A DNA stretch of 64,000 bases from Aequorivita sp. H23M31 (GTDB lineage Bacteria; Bacteroidota; Bacteroidia; Flavobacteriales; Flavobacteriaceae), in contig NZ_CP034951.1 of assembly GCF_004022485.1 (NCBI RefSeq), positions 2,170,001 to 2,234,000 on the forward strand, read 5' to 3'. The position numbers and the translations under genes were made by a program. The notes under the pieces are model-generated. The model made no database searches, was not told where the DNA came from, and worked only from the letters and a program-made list of their open reading frames with translations. This document shows, in pieces, positions 43,291 to 52,985 of this stretch; the first letter of the stretch is position 1; each line of letters begins with the position of its first letter.

Positions 43291-45150
43291 TTGAAAAAAC
43301 TTTTAATTTTAATTCTGTTTTTAAGTCTTGGCTCCCAACTTTTTGCCCAGGACAATAAAACCGTAAAGGATAGTACCGATATTTATAAAAAGATAGAGAC
43401 CTATTCCAAAAAAAGCAAATTCACAAAACTGTTTCACAAATGGATTTTTAGACCGACAAAACGGGAGCATAAAAATGTGAAAAGAGTCAAACCTGATTAT
43501 AAGCGGTATACAGGGAAAATCGTTCGGAATATTATAATAAATTCTAAAGATCCGTTTGGATATTCCATAACAGACACTACTGCAACTCCGCATAGTTGGC
43601 TTGAAAAAGCTGGAAATACCGTCCATATTAAATCTAAGGAAATGGCGATACGGAATTTCTTATTATTAAAAGAAAACAAACCGTTGGATACTTTTCTGAT
43701 TGCGGAATCTGCCCGACTTCTGCGAAAACAAAACTTTATACGCGAGGTAAAAATCACTCCCAAATCTATTCCCAACTCAAAAGACTCTGTTGATGTAATA
43801 ATAACTACGCTCGATTCCTGGAGTCTCGTTCCCAAGGGATCTTATTCCAAGTCAGAAATAAGTGTGGGAGCTCGAGAACGGAATATAATGGGTACCGGCC
43901 ATGAATTGAATGTAAGATATTCAAACCGGCGCGACGATGGAGATAATGCCTTTGACGTCAGTTATACTGTACCAAACTTTAAGAATACTTTTATTGCCAG
44001 CACAGTTCAATATAAAACAGAATACGATAACTACTTTGATAAGAATATTTCCATTGATAGGCCATTCTATTCTCCACTGACTCGCTGGGCAGGGGGGATT
44101 TTGCTGAGAGAACGCTATTTGGGCCTTGAATTTCCCGATGATTCATTAATTAAGGTTCGAGAAAATATTCGGTTTTTAGCTCAGGATTACTGGGGAGGTC
44201 ATGCTTTTAAATTGCTTAAAGGAGATTCTGAAACCGAAAGAAGTACTAACCTAATTGTAAGTGCCCGAGCCCTTATTGTAAATTACAGAGAAAAACCTCC
44301 CGTTGAATACGACAGTATAAATTTCTTTTCCGGAGAAAGATTTTATCTCTTTAGTACTGGTATTACTTCCCGGCGTTTCGTGGAAGACAGTTATATTTTT
44401 AAGGACGGGATAATCGAGGACGTGCCGGTAGGACTTGTTTATTCGATTACAGGCGGGGTTCAAAACAAAAACCATATTAATAGGATGTATTTGGGAGGAC
44501 AGATATTTTATGGAAACTATTTTCAATGGGGATTTTTAAGTACCAATTTTGAATTGGGAACATTTTTCAATAAGTCAATAACTGAACAAACAGCCTATAG
44601 TTTTAATGTCAGCTATTTCTCAAACCTATTAAATCTTGGTGGAGAATGGAAAATGCGTCAATTTGTAAAACCCCAAATAATTATTGGAATTAACCGGCTT
44701 AACTCTTATGGCGATAGAATTTCGCTTAATGACGATGTTAAGTTTAGCGCTATTTATGACATTTCTAATCTGCAGGAAAATGGGAGCATTGAAGGATTTG
44801 ACGGAATAGCACTCGGCACCAAAAAATATGTCCTTGCATTACAAACTCAGTTTTATTCACCTTGGGAATTATGGGGATTTCGCCTAAACCCCTTTGTCAA
44901 TATTACAGGTGGAATGCTCACTGGCGGAGAGAATAGTTTTGGGACCAATAAAATATATTCATCAGTAAGTATAGGTGCCATAATACGAAATGACTATTTG
45001 GTGTTCGATTCCTTTCAATTCTCACTTACTTATTATCCAGAAATTCCCGGGCAAGGGGATAATATATTTAAAACAAACTCCTATACCAGCGAAGACTTCG
45101 GCTTTGAAGATTTCGAGATTGGAAAACCACATACTGTAATATATAAGTAA
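43291..45150 (+). CDS. Outer-membrane beta-barrel protein with POTRA-like N-terminus
   Basis: This 619-residue protein starts at a TTG; the frame opens directly into a complete signal peptide (MKKLLILILFLSLGSQLFAQ), so TTG is very likely real. Residues about 75-175 look like POTRA-type modules (YTGKIVRNIIINSKDPFG, NKPLDTFLIAESARLLRKQN, DSVDVIITTLDSWSLVP). The rest consists of alternating amphipathic strands expected of a 16-stranded barrel (GARERNIMGTGHELNVRYSN). It is BamA/TamA-like in plan, but the partner and substrate are unknown. It is divergent from maeB with a 199-bp spacer and convergent with queG. Confidence 0.75.
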   Translation: MKKLLILILFLSLGSQLFAQDNKTVKDSTDIYKKIETYSKKSKFTKLFHKWIFRPTKREHKNVKRVKPDYKRYTGKIVRNIIINSKDPFGYSITDTTATPHSWLEKAGNTVHIKSKEMAIRNFLLLKENKPLDTFLIAESARLLRKQNFIREVKITPKSIPNSKDSVDVIITTLDSWSLVPKGSYSKSEISVGARERNIMGTGHELNVRYSNRRDDGDNAFDVSYTVPNFKNTFIASTVQYKTEYDNYFDKNISIDRPFYSPLTRWAGGILLRERYLGLEFPDDSLIKVRENIRFLAQDYWGGHAFKLLKGDSETERSTNLIVSARALIVNYREKPPVEYDSINFFSGERFYLFSTGITSRRFVEDSYIFKDGIIEDVPVGLVYSITGGVQNKNHINRMYLGGQIFYGNYFQWGFLSTNFELGTFFNKSITEQTAYSFNVSYFSNLLNLGGEWKMRQFVKPQIIIGINRLNSYGDRISLNDDVKFSAIYDISNLQENGSIEGFDGIALGTKKYVLALQTQFYSPWELWGFRLNPFVNITGGMLTGGENSFGTNKIYSSVSIGAIIRNDYLVFDSFQFSLTYYPEIPGQGDNIFKTNSYTSEDFGFEDFEIGKPHTVIYK

Positions 45151-45330
45151 AATCGGTAGATTATCTTTAAAAAGAAACAAGATCGCTACGGTTTCCAAAC
45201 CCAAGAGCCAATCCCGAGCTTTCGGGAAGGCCTATATTTGTAATATTCTACCTATTTAAGGTCTTCTAATGTAAGCCAAGAAAACACTCAAATAAAATTT
45301 GATTCCACTCCTCTCCCAACATTGCTGGTC

Positions 45331-46269
45331 TCAATCCTTTAAGAATTGAATATTGCGCTGAAGTCCTGAAAATTTGGTCCGTTTTACTGCGCTTTTTTTA
45401 AATACGCTTTTAAAAACCTCTTCTGTAATTTCTTCCCAATCGCTCCTGTCCATATTGAGCAAATCAGGATGGGGATTGAACAATGGTTCGTTATGGGTTT
45501 GACTAAATCGGTTCCAGGGGCAAACATCCTGGCAAATGTCACACCCGAACATCCAATTTTCAAATTTTCCCTTTTCCGATTCGGGAATTTGGTTTTTCAA
45601 TTCAATGGTGAAATACGAAATGCATTTACTTCCATCAACTACGCGCTCCGCAACAATGGCCCCTGTGGGACAAGCATCGATACAGGCAGTGCAACTACCG
45701 CAATGATCGGTAACGGGACTGTCATATTCGAGTTCCAAATCCAAGATCAGTTCAGAAACGAAATAAAATGAACCTCTTTGTTTAGTTAGTAGAAGACTGT
45801 GTTTTCCAATCCAACCTAAACCACTTTTGGATGCCCAAGCTTTATCCAAAACAGGCGCAGAATCCACAAAGGCACGACCACCCACATCTCCAATTTCTTC
45901 GGAAATAAAATCCATCAGCAGTTTAAGTTTATCCTTGATTACAAAGTGATAATCTGTGCCGTAAGCATATTTCGAAATTTTATAGGTATCCTCCCTTTGG
46001 GTCTCGGCAGGAAAGTAATTGTAAAGAAGAGAAATCACACTTTTCGAGTCTGGAACTAAAATTGTGGGATCTAAACGTTTGTCGAAATGGTTCTCCAGAT
46101 AAGCCATTTCCCCATTCATATTCGCCTTTAAATAGGATTCCAATCTAGGAGCTTCTTCTTCAAGAAATCCTGCCTTACTGATACCGCAAGACAAGAATCC
46201 GAGACGTTTGGCCTCAGCTTTAATAAGGTCTGTGTATTTGGATTTATTGCTCAAAGGATTTTTATACAA
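45331..46269 (-). CDS. queG: Epoxyqueuosine reductase QueG
   Basis: This 312-residue enzyme makes queuosine from epoxyqueuosine in position 34 of tRNAs, using cobalamin and two 4Fe-4S clusters. The motifs seen are an N-terminal [15 protein letters not shown], the cobalamin-domain ...[20 protein letters not shown], and the ferredoxin-like pair [15 protein letters not shown] and [11 protein letters not shown]. The C-terminal HEAT-repeat part of the E. coli enzyme is absent, as is usual in Bacteroidetes. It follows ruvB by 41 bp on the same strand and may be co-transcribed with it. Confidence 0.95.
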   Translation of the reverse strand: MYKNPLSNKSKYTDLIKAEAKRLGFLSCGISKAGFLEEEAPRLESYLKANMNGEMAYLENHFDKRLDPTILVPDSKSVISLLYNYFPAETQREDTYKISKYAYGTDYHFVIKDKLKLLMDFISEEIGDVGGRAFVDSAPVLDKAWASKSGLGWIGKHSLLLTKQRGSFYFVSELILDLELEYDSPVTDHCGSCTACIDACPTGAIVAERVVDGSKCISYFTIELKNQIPESEKGKFENWMFGCDICQDVCPWNRFSQTHNEPLFNPHPDLLNMDRSDWEEITEEVFKSVFKKSAVKRTKFSGLQRNIQFLKD

Positions 46270-46310
46270 ATTGGTAAACTAGGGGAATGTGGTCCACGTT
46301 AATCTACCTA

Positions 46311-47333
46311 TTAGAATAGGCCACCCTGTATTGGACCCTTTACTTTTCCTAGATGTCTATAAGCTGCCTCGGTTACCTCCCGACCGCGGGGAGTGCGCAT
46401 TATAAACCCTTCCTGGATTAAAAAAGGCTCATAGACTTCCTCTATAGTTTCAGGACTTTCAGATACTGCGGTGGCAATAGTGGTAATGCCTACTGGACCA
46501 CCCTTAAATTTTTCGATAATAGTAGAAAGGATTTTGTTATCCATTTCGTCTAAACCGTGAGCATCTACATTCAGCGCTTCCAACCCAAATTTGGCTATTT
46601 CAATATCGATTTTTCCATTCCCTTTTATTTGGGCGAAATCCCGAATACGTCTGAGCAAAGCATTGGCAATCCGCGGCGTACCACGACTACGACCCGCAAT
46701 CTCAATTGCCGATTCCATGCTAATAGGAACATTTAAAATCCCAGCGCTGCGTTGAACAATAGTGGTAAGAAGATCGGTGGTGTAATATTGTAACCTTGAT
46801 GATATTCCAAAACGCGCTCGCATTGGGGCGGTTAATAACCCAGAACGTGTTGTTGCTCCAATTAAAGTAAATGGATTCAAGTTAATTTGAACTGATCGGG
46901 CATTGGGGCCGGACTCAATCATTATATCGATTTTGTAATCCTCCATTGCAGAATACAAATATTCTTCCACAACTGGGCTCAATCGGTGGATTTCGTCAAT
47001 AAAAAGCACATCCCGTTCTTCCAGGTTGGTCAACAATCCCGCAAGATCGCCAGGCTTGTCCAAAACGGGCCCGGAAGTGACCCGGATATTCACGTTCAAC
47101 TCATTGGCAAGGATATAGGCCAAGGTAGTCTTACCCAAACCTGGAGGTCCGTGAAACAAGGTATGATCTAATGCCTCTCCTCGTAAATTAGCGGCCTGAA
47201 CAAATATTCGAAGATTTTCCAATGCTTGATCCTGCCCAGTAAAATCCTCAAAACTGAGGGGGCGGAGTTTTTTCTCGATATCGAGGTCCTGAGGTGAAAA
47301 ATTTTCTCCCGTGGGATCAAGGTGTTCATTCAT
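46311..47333 (-). CDS. ruvB: Holliday junction branch migration ATPase RuvB
   Basis: This 340-residue AAA+ motor works with RuvA. Walker [12 protein letters not shown] lies at about 62-72, Walker [12 protein letters not shown] at about 108-118, sensor [10 protein letters not shown] and the arginine-finger region [13 protein letters not shown] follow. The C-terminal winged helix ends in [15 protein letters not shown]. Its start lies just past the terminator of the oxidase operon, so it should have its own promoter in 47334-47365. ruvA lies 36 kb away. Confidence 0.97.
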   Translation of the reverse strand: MNEHLDPTGENFSPQDLDIEKKLRPLSFEDFTGQDQALENLRIFVQAANLRGEALDHTLFHGPPGLGKTTLAYILANELNVNIRVTSGPVLDKPGDLAGLLTNLEERDVLFIDEIHRLSPVVEEYLYSAMEDYKIDIMIESGPNARSVQINLNPFTLIGATTRSGLLTAPMRARFGISSRLQYYTTDLLTTIVQRSAGILNVPISMESAIEIAGRSRGTPRIANALLRRIRDFAQIKGNGKIDIEIAKFGLEALNVDAHGLDEMDNKILSTIIEKFKGGPVGITTIATAVSESPETIEEVYEPFLIQEGFIMRTPRGREVTEAAYRHLGKVKGPIQGGLF

Positions 47334-47365
47334 ATCACAAAGATAGCAATCCTCTTGGACTCCTA

Positions 47366-47402
47366 TAAAAAAGAGAGCCGTACTTTTAGGTACAGCTCTC
47401 TT
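47366..47402 (-). terminator. Terminator of the ACIII/cytochrome oxidase operon
   Basis: A 13-bp stem with one mismatch, AAGAGAGC-c-GTAC (47371-47383) with GTAC-a-GCTCTCTT (47390-47402). It is followed on the minus strand by a T-run, and lies 50 bp past the coxA stop. Confidence 0.85.
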
Positions 47403-47451
47403 GTAATTTAGTTCAATTAAATAAAATTGAAATTTGGTTCTTATGAAACGG

Positions 47452-49281
47452 TTAATGGTTTAACTCATCCTCATTTTCCATAAGTGGGAGGTCCTGCGGA
47501 ATAAAATCCTGTCCCGGAATAACATAATCCGTTTCATCCTTATTGAGTTTACTGTAGTCATATGCCCAACGATATACGTGTGGAATAGGACCATCCCAAT
47601 TTCCGTGAACGTGCTTAATATCTGTAGTCCACTCCAAAGTTGTAGCATTCCACGGATTTTTAGGTCCAATCTTTCCATAAAAAATGGAATGTATGAAGTT
47701 ATACAAGAATACAACTTGAACTGATATTGTCATTATAGCAAAGATTGTCATTACTATATTGATATCGTGAAGATCATCAAAGTATGGGAAATTGGTATTT
47801 GTATAATATCTTCTTGGAAGTCCCGCTAGACCAACAAAGTGCATTGGGAAGAATATTCCGTATGCTCCAATTGCGGTAACCCAGAAATGGACATATCCAA
47901 GTTTCTTGTTCATTAATCTACCTTGGAACATTTTCGGGAACCAATGGTAAATCCCTGCCAGGAATCCATAAGCTGCCGAGATACCCATAACCAAGTGGAA
48001 GTGAGCAACTACGAAATAAGTATCGTGAACGTTAATATCCAACGCGCTGTCTCCTACAATAAGTCCTGTTAAGCCTCCGGTGATGAAGGTAGAAACAAAA
48101 CCAATAGACCATAAGGTCGCCACGTTCATTTGAATATTTCCGCGCCACATCGTCGTAATCCAGTTAAAGGATTTAACTGCTGAAGGGATTGCGATCAACA
48201 AGGTTGTAAAAGTAAATACTGACCCTAAGAAGGGGTTCATTCCGGATACGAACATATGGTGTCCCCAAACCAAGGTTGAAAGGAAACCAATGGCCAATAG
48301 CGAAGCAACCATCGCGCGATATCCAAAGATTGGCTTACGGGAGTTTGTTGCAAGTATTTCTGATACTATACCCATTGCCGGTAAGATTACAATATAAACT
48401 TCCGGGTGCCCCAGAAACCAAAATAAGTGTTCGAACAATACCGGTGAACCACCTTGATGGTGAAGTACTTCACCCGCAATATAAATGTCTGACAGAAAGA
48501 ATGACGTTCCGAAACTTCTATCCATAATCAACATAAGAGCGGCCGAGAACAATACGGGGAAAGACACCAATCCAACCAGGGCTGTAACCAAAAATGACCA
48601 TACAGTCAATGGAAGACGGGTCATTGACATACCTTTGGTACGCAGGTTCAAAATAGTAACGATAAAGTTAAGGGAACCCAATAGGGACGATGCAATAAAG
48701 ATTGCTATAGAAATTAACCATAAAGTCATCCCTGCTCCTGAACCGGGAATGGCCTGGGGAAGCGCACTTAGTGGAGGATAAATTGTCCATCCCGCCGATG
48801 CAGGTCCCGCCTCTACAAAAAGAGAACAAAGCATTATAACACTAGAGATAAAGAACAACCAATAGGAAACCATGTTCAGGAAGCCCGAGGCCATATCTCT
48901 TGCACCAATCTGTAAGGGAATCAGTAGATTACTAAAGGTACCACTAAGCCCTGCTGTTAAAACGAAGAATACCATTATGGTACCGTGGATGGTAACCAAT
49001 GCGAGGTAAACACTAGGATCCATAACGCCATCGGCACCCCATTTCCCTAAAAGAATCTCATAAATAGTGAAATGGTGGTCAGGCCAAGCCAATTGTAATC
49101 TAAATAACAAAGACATCAAAATACCGATAACACCCATAAAAATACCGGTAATCATATATTGCCTAGAAATCATTTTATGATCTTGGCTGAAGACATATTT
49201 TGTTATAAACGTCTCTTTATGATGATGTCCAAAATCATCGTGGTGATGATCTAATGCGTTAACCTGTGCGTGTGCTGACAT
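47452..49281 (-). CDS. coxA: Cytochrome c oxidase subunit I
   Basis: This 609-residue protein is the proton-pumping catalytic subunit of haem-copper oxygen reductase in the inner membrane, with at least 12 helices. Key sites are the CuB/Tyr motif [18 protein letters not shown], the haem and CuB histidines in [10 protein letters not shown] and [15 protein letters not shown], and an N-terminal haem ligand in [12 protein letters not shown]. The N-terminus is His-rich ([11 protein letters not shown]). It is last in the actABCDEF-coxBA run and 27 bp after coxB. The terminator at 47366-47402 closes the operon. Confidence 0.97.
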   Translation of the reverse strand: MSAHAQVNALDHHHDDFGHHHKETFITKYVFSQDHKMISRQYMITGIFMGVIGILMSLLFRLQLAWPDHHFTIYEILLGKWGADGVMDPSVYLALVTIHGTIMVFFVLTAGLSGTFSNLLIPLQIGARDMASGFLNMVSYWLFFISSVIMLCSLFVEAGPASAGWTIYPPLSALPQAIPGSGAGMTLWLISIAIFIASSLLGSLNFIVTILNLRTKGMSMTRLPLTVWSFLVTALVGLVSFPVLFSAALMLIMDRSFGTSFFLSDIYIAGEVLHHQGGSPVLFEHLFWFLGHPEVYIVILPAMGIVSEILATNSRKPIFGYRAMVASLLAIGFLSTLVWGHHMFVSGMNPFLGSVFTFTTLLIAIPSAVKSFNWITTMWRGNIQMNVATLWSIGFVSTFITGGLTGLIVGDSALDINVHDTYFVVAHFHLVMGISAAYGFLAGIYHWFPKMFQGRLMNKKLGYVHFWVTAIGAYGIFFPMHFVGLAGLPRRYYTNTNFPYFDDLHDINIVMTIFAIMTISVQVVFLYNFIHSIFYGKIGPKNPWNATTLEWTTDIKHVHGNWDGPIPHVYRWAYDYSKLNKDETDYVIPGQDFIPQDLPLMENEDELNH

Positions 49282-49308
49282 ATCTTTATAAACTAATTAT
49301 ATTTAATA

Positions 49309-50370
49309 TTATTTGTTAAGCTGCTCTGCTAAGGTAGGCTGTTCAGCTAACCAAGATTTATAATCATCTTCAGATTCAACTATAATCTTCATCTGCATAT
49401 TATAATGGCTCACTCCACAAATCTTATTACAGAGAAGTAAATAGTCAAACTCATAGGGCTCCAAAGGCTCATCACCAATAGCTACAAGTTCCTTGCTCCT
49501 TTTTTCTCTAATTTCGTTGATATTCTTTACCTTATTAATAATATGATCGGTTTGTCTCATCTCTTCCGTAGTAACTGTAGGAGTCAAGGCAAATTGTGTA
49601 ATCATACCTGGAACACAGTTCATTTGTGCTCTAAAGTGTGGCATATATGCGGAATGCAATACATCTTGTGAACGAATTTTAAACAATACCTTTCTGCCAA
49701 CAGGCAAATGGATTTCTGAAGTCACTTTATCATCCTGACCGTTTGGATCTGCAGGATCCACACCGAGTTGGTTTATTCCTTCAATTAATCGAACGTTGGC
49801 ATCCCCGAGTGTATTATCATTACCGCCATAGCGCGCATGCCATGAGAACTGTTTGGCATAAAGCTCTACGATTAAGGGATCATCATCTCTGTCCACATTC
49901 ATAATATCCGTCCAAGTAAACAGACCGTAAATAATAAGACCCGCTAGGGTTACCACCGGTATAATGGTCCAAATAAACTCAAGTTTATCATTATCGGCAT
50001 AAAATGTAGCGCGCTTCATTTTAGAGCCTCGGTAGATAAAAGCGAAGTAATGCAAAAGAGCTTGTGTAATTATTCCCACGACAAAAATAAGGATCATGGT
50101 TACAAGCATCAGATTGTCAATTTGTGATCCATGTTCCGATCCGGATTCAGGCAAAAGAGTGCCGCCCCAGAACCAAAAGGATAAAATTGTCAAAATGTAA
50201 ATGAATGCCAGAAATCCTAACATCAGATAACCCTGACTGTTATTGTCTTTATCTGAAGCAATATCGGCGTGGCCAATTGGTCTTATTTGCGCCAATTGGA
50301 ATATCCTGTTCATTTGCCAAACAGCAACTCCGAATAATAAGATTACGAGAATAATTAAAAATACGGTCAT
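49309..50370 (-). CDS. coxB: Cytochrome c oxidase subunit II
   Basis: This 353-residue protein carries the binuclear CuA centre that accepts electrons from cytochrome c. The CuA ligands are seen as CNKICGVSHYNM near residue 310 and in HSAYMPHFRAQMNCVPGM. Four hydrophobic segments are predicted (about 1-18, 48-70, 88-115, 130-155), two more than the classical subunit II. The LEFIWTIIPVVTLAGLI helix is typical. It sits between actF and coxA, which supports a supercomplex of alternative complex III with the oxidase. Confidence 0.95.
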   Translation of the reverse strand: MTVFLIILVILLFGVAVWQMNRIFQLAQIRPIGHADIASDKDNNSQGYLMLGFLAFIYILTILSFWFWGGTLLPESGSEHGSQIDNLMLVTMILIFVVGIITQALLHYFAFIYRGSKMKRATFYADNDKLEFIWTIIPVVTLAGLIIYGLFTWTDIMNVDRDDDPLIVELYAKQFSWHARYGGNDNTLGDANVRLIEGINQLGVDPADPNGQDDKVTSEIHLPVGRKVLFKIRSQDVLHSAYMPHFRAQMNCVPGMITQFALTPTVTTEEMRQTDHIINKVKNINEIREKRSKELVAIGDEPLEPYEFDYLLLCNKICGVSHYNMQMKIIVESEDDYKSWLAEQPTLAEQLNK

Positions 50371-50391
50371 CTTTTAAATCTTCGTTTAAAA

Positions 50392-51768
50392 TTAAAAATG
50401 GTAGTTTTCACTCTCCCTAATGAATGGATCATTTTCAGGTTTCAAGGAAGTTTTGCCTAAACTTGCTCCCACAACCAAAATAAACAAGCCTAAAAAGAAA
50501 AATACGGCTCCAATTTCAGGGATTCCAAAATGATAGTGATGTCCCACAGTGGATGGCATAACCAATAGATATACATCTATATAATGTCCTATCAATACAA
50601 TTATACCTGTAATTACTACGAGCCAAGGGATTCTTTTGAAATCGCTGTTCATAAGCATCAAGATAGGAAAAACGAAATTAAGAACCAACATTCCGAAAAA
50701 CAAAAGTCTATATTCCTGAATGCGAATAACAAAATAAGTCACCTCCTCTGGAATGTTCGCGTACCAGATCAACATAAATTGGCTGAACCACAAATACGTC
50801 CAAAAAATACTGAAAGCGAAAATATATTTAGCTAAATCGTGTAGGTGCTTATCACTGACGAATGGAATGAATCCACAAGCTTTAAGGTGAATAGTCACCA
50901 GAGCTATTGCCGTAATTCCCGATACAAATAAGCTGGCGAAAACATACCAAGGGAACATAGTACTGTACCAGTGGGGAGTCATGGACATAAACCAATCCAT
51001 TGCCATTGTAGCTTCGGTCAATATAAAGAAAATCAAGAAAAACACAGATATCTTGAAGTTCTTACGGTAAGGGGTATAATCTGTTGCTACTGCCTGCTCC
51101 AACGAGTATTTTCTAGAGAAATGACGGTAGAGGTTCCAACCCAATAGATAGATTACCGCTCTGATTACAAAGAAGGGAAAATTGAGATATCCCGCTTTGC
51201 CCTGCAAAATCTTATCGCCTGCAACCAACTCATCATTTTGCCAGGGAAAGAAATGTGTTCCAGCGAAAACTAGAATAAGGACCACAATAATAGACCCAGG
51301 CAGGAGATATGCCGTAATGCCCTCCATAACCCTATACAAAACGGGTGACCATCCAGATTGGGATGCAAATTGGATAGCGTAGAAAACCAAAGCTCCAAGA
51401 GCAATCATCATAAAGAAGAATGCAGCTACTAGAGTGGCGGACCATGGTCGGGTTTGCATTTGATGCAGGACGTGTTCTTCATGGCTACTTACCCCATGGC
51501 CTTCTGGTCTCAAATCGGTTGCATGCTCCATGGCTGCTTCCGAATAACCTTTTTCTCCTCTGGCTCGATCCACAAAATTCGCGGTATCATCGGCATTATG
51601 CGATGCCACCCCGTGATGCGCTTCTTGTTCGGATAGAATTTGCCTTACTTCATCCGTGTTTTTTGGAACTGTTAAAAACCCATAGACAATTCCAATGAGT
51701 CCGAGGACCACCAGAATGATGGAAAACAGTCTCAATTTACTAGGCAGCGTATATATATCTTTAGCCAT
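50392..51768 (-). CDS. actF: Alternative complex III subunit ActF
   Basis: This 458-residue integral membrane protein of about 10 helices belongs to the quinol:cytochrome c oxidoreductase. The first helix (about 12-32) is followed by a His-rich soluble loop (GHGVSSHEEHVLHQMQTRPW), then helices from about 105 on. Typical motifs are MAMDWFMSMTPHWYSTMFPW and FSQFMLIWYANIPEE. It is related to ActC/NrfD and probably forms part of the quinol and proton path. It lies 14 bp after actE and 21 bp before coxB. Confidence 0.93.
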   Translation of the reverse strand: MAKDIYTLPSKLRLFSIILVVLGLIGIVYGFLTVPKNTDEVRQILSEQEAHHGVASHNADDTANFVDRARGEKGYSEAAMEHATDLRPEGHGVSSHEEHVLHQMQTRPWSATLVAAFFFMMIALGALVFYAIQFASQSGWSPVLYRVMEGITAYLLPGSIIVVLILVFAGTHFFPWQNDELVAGDKILQGKAGYLNFPFFVIRAVIYLLGWNLYRHFSRKYSLEQAVATDYTPYRKNFKISVFFLIFFILTEATMAMDWFMSMTPHWYSTMFPWYVFASLFVSGITAIALVTIHLKACGFIPFVSDKHLHDLAKYIFAFSIFWTYLWFSQFMLIWYANIPEEVTYFVIRIQEYRLLFFGMLVLNFVFPILMLMNSDFKRIPWLVVITGIIVLIGHYIDVYLLVMPSTVGHHYHFGIPEIGAVFFFLGLFILVVGASLGKTSLKPENDPFIRESENYHF

Positions 51769-51782
51769 TCTCTTTTATTTCT

Positions 51783-52445
51783 TTATTTATTTTGAATTTC
51801 GCCTGCTGTATTTGCTCCAGTGGTTTCAGGGATTTTATCGGCATCTTCTTCTGCTGATGCCTTACCAGCGGTTTCTAAAACTCCTGGCTCGCCCAACAAA
51901 CTAGCTTTTAAGTCCATTACGTGCATTGCAATTTGCCAACGCTCTTTCTCACTGGTTTGTGAAGCGTAAGAACCCATTGCATTTAAACCGTAAGTGGATA
52001 CGTGGTATATTCCACCCGGATTAATTGTTCTTCCTGGATCGGCATAGCTAGGAATACCTAAAAACTTCTCCCTTTGTACTAAGATTCCCTTTCCATCGCC
52101 CTTATCACCGTGACAGACTGCGCAATAGATGGTGTATAATTGATTTCCTACCGCAAGATTCTTCTCGTTAACCTCATACGGACTTTTAAGGTCCGCCTTA
52201 GCTTTTAGCAACCCATCAGGCGTGTCATCATAAGTATAAGGAACGAAACCTCTAGGGACACTATTTTCTGCCGGCATCATTGCAGACTGCTCACCAGGAA
52301 AAATAGGGTAAGCACCATAGGTTTCATAACTTGGAGACACATACATATTTGGGAAATACTGGTAGTTCGGGCTCTTCTTGTTAAAACAAGAAGTCAAACT
52401 AACGGATACCGCAATAAGCAATGCTATATTCAATAAAGTTTTCAT
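51783..52445 (-). CDS. actE: Alternative complex III cytochrome c subunit ActE
   Basis: This 220-residue lipoprotein (signal ending SLTSCFNKKS) has a single c-type haem site CAVCHGDKGDGKG at about residue 115 and a likely Met ligand near GLNAMGSYASQ. It transfers electrons within ACIII towards the oxidase on the periplasmic side. The C-terminus is an Ala/Glu-rich tail. Its stop lies 14 bp before actF, and its start is one base from the end of actD. Confidence 0.93.
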   Translation of the reverse strand: MKTLLNIALLIAVSVSLTSCFNKKSPNYQYFPNMYVSPSYETYGAYPIFPGEQSAMMPAENSVPRGFVPYTYDDTPDGLLKAKADLKSPYEVNEKNLAVGNQLYTIYCAVCHGDKGDGKGILVQREKFLGIPSYADPGRTINPGGIYHVSTYGLNAMGSYASQTSEKERWQIAMHVMDLKASLLGEPGVLETAGKASAEEDADKIPETTGANTAGEIQNK

Positions 52446-52446
52446 A

Positions 52447-52983
52447 CTAGTGATTTTGTTCAGTTTGGATTAAACTAATCTCCGATGCGCCTGTGTCATA
52501 CAAAAATTTTGTAAGCATTTCAATATCGTGATTTTCTACGTCAACTTCCATTAGAAACCGATCGTCGGTAGTTCGCAAATCAGGATTTTCCGCCTTTTTA
52601 AATGGCCATAATCTACTTCGCATATAGAAAGTAATTACCATTAAGTGACCAGCAAAAAACACGGTCATCTCAAACATGATCGGAATAAAGGTTGGCATGT
52701 TCTGTGAAAATGTAAAACTAGGCTTACCTCCAATATTTTGGGGCCAGTCCATAATCATCATATAATTCATCATCCATATAGCTACAGCCAATCCGACTAA
52801 ACCATATAAAAATGAAGTGATGGCCATACGTGTAGGCGCAAGTCCCACAGCAGCATCCAAGCCGTGCACCGGAAACGGGGTATAAACCTCCGATATATGG
52901 TAATTTTCAGCACGGGTTTGCTTTACAGCGTGCAACAGCAAATCGTCGTCAGTATAAATTGCGTGTATTTTATTTGTTGCCAT
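52447..52983 (-). CDS. actD: Alternative complex III subunit ActD (DUF3341)
   Basis: This 178-residue protein has an N-terminal soluble domain (AIYTDDDLLLHAVKQTRAEN, SEVYTPFPVHGLDAAVGL), then two helices at about 55-80 and 100-122 joined by MDWPQNIGGKP. This is the DUF3341 pattern. It is a structural subunit bridging the membrane parts of ACIII. It starts 2 bases from the end of actC. Confidence 0.93.
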   Translation of the reverse strand: MATNKIHAIYTDDDLLLHAVKQTRAENYHISEVYTPFPVHGLDAAVGLAPTRMAITSFLYGLVGLAVAIWMMNYMMIMDWPQNIGGKPSFTFSQNMPTFIPIMFEMTVFFAGHLMVITFYMRSRLWPFKKAENPDLRTTDDRFLMEVDVENHDIEMLTKFLYDTGASEISLIQTEQNH

Positions 52984-52985
52984 AA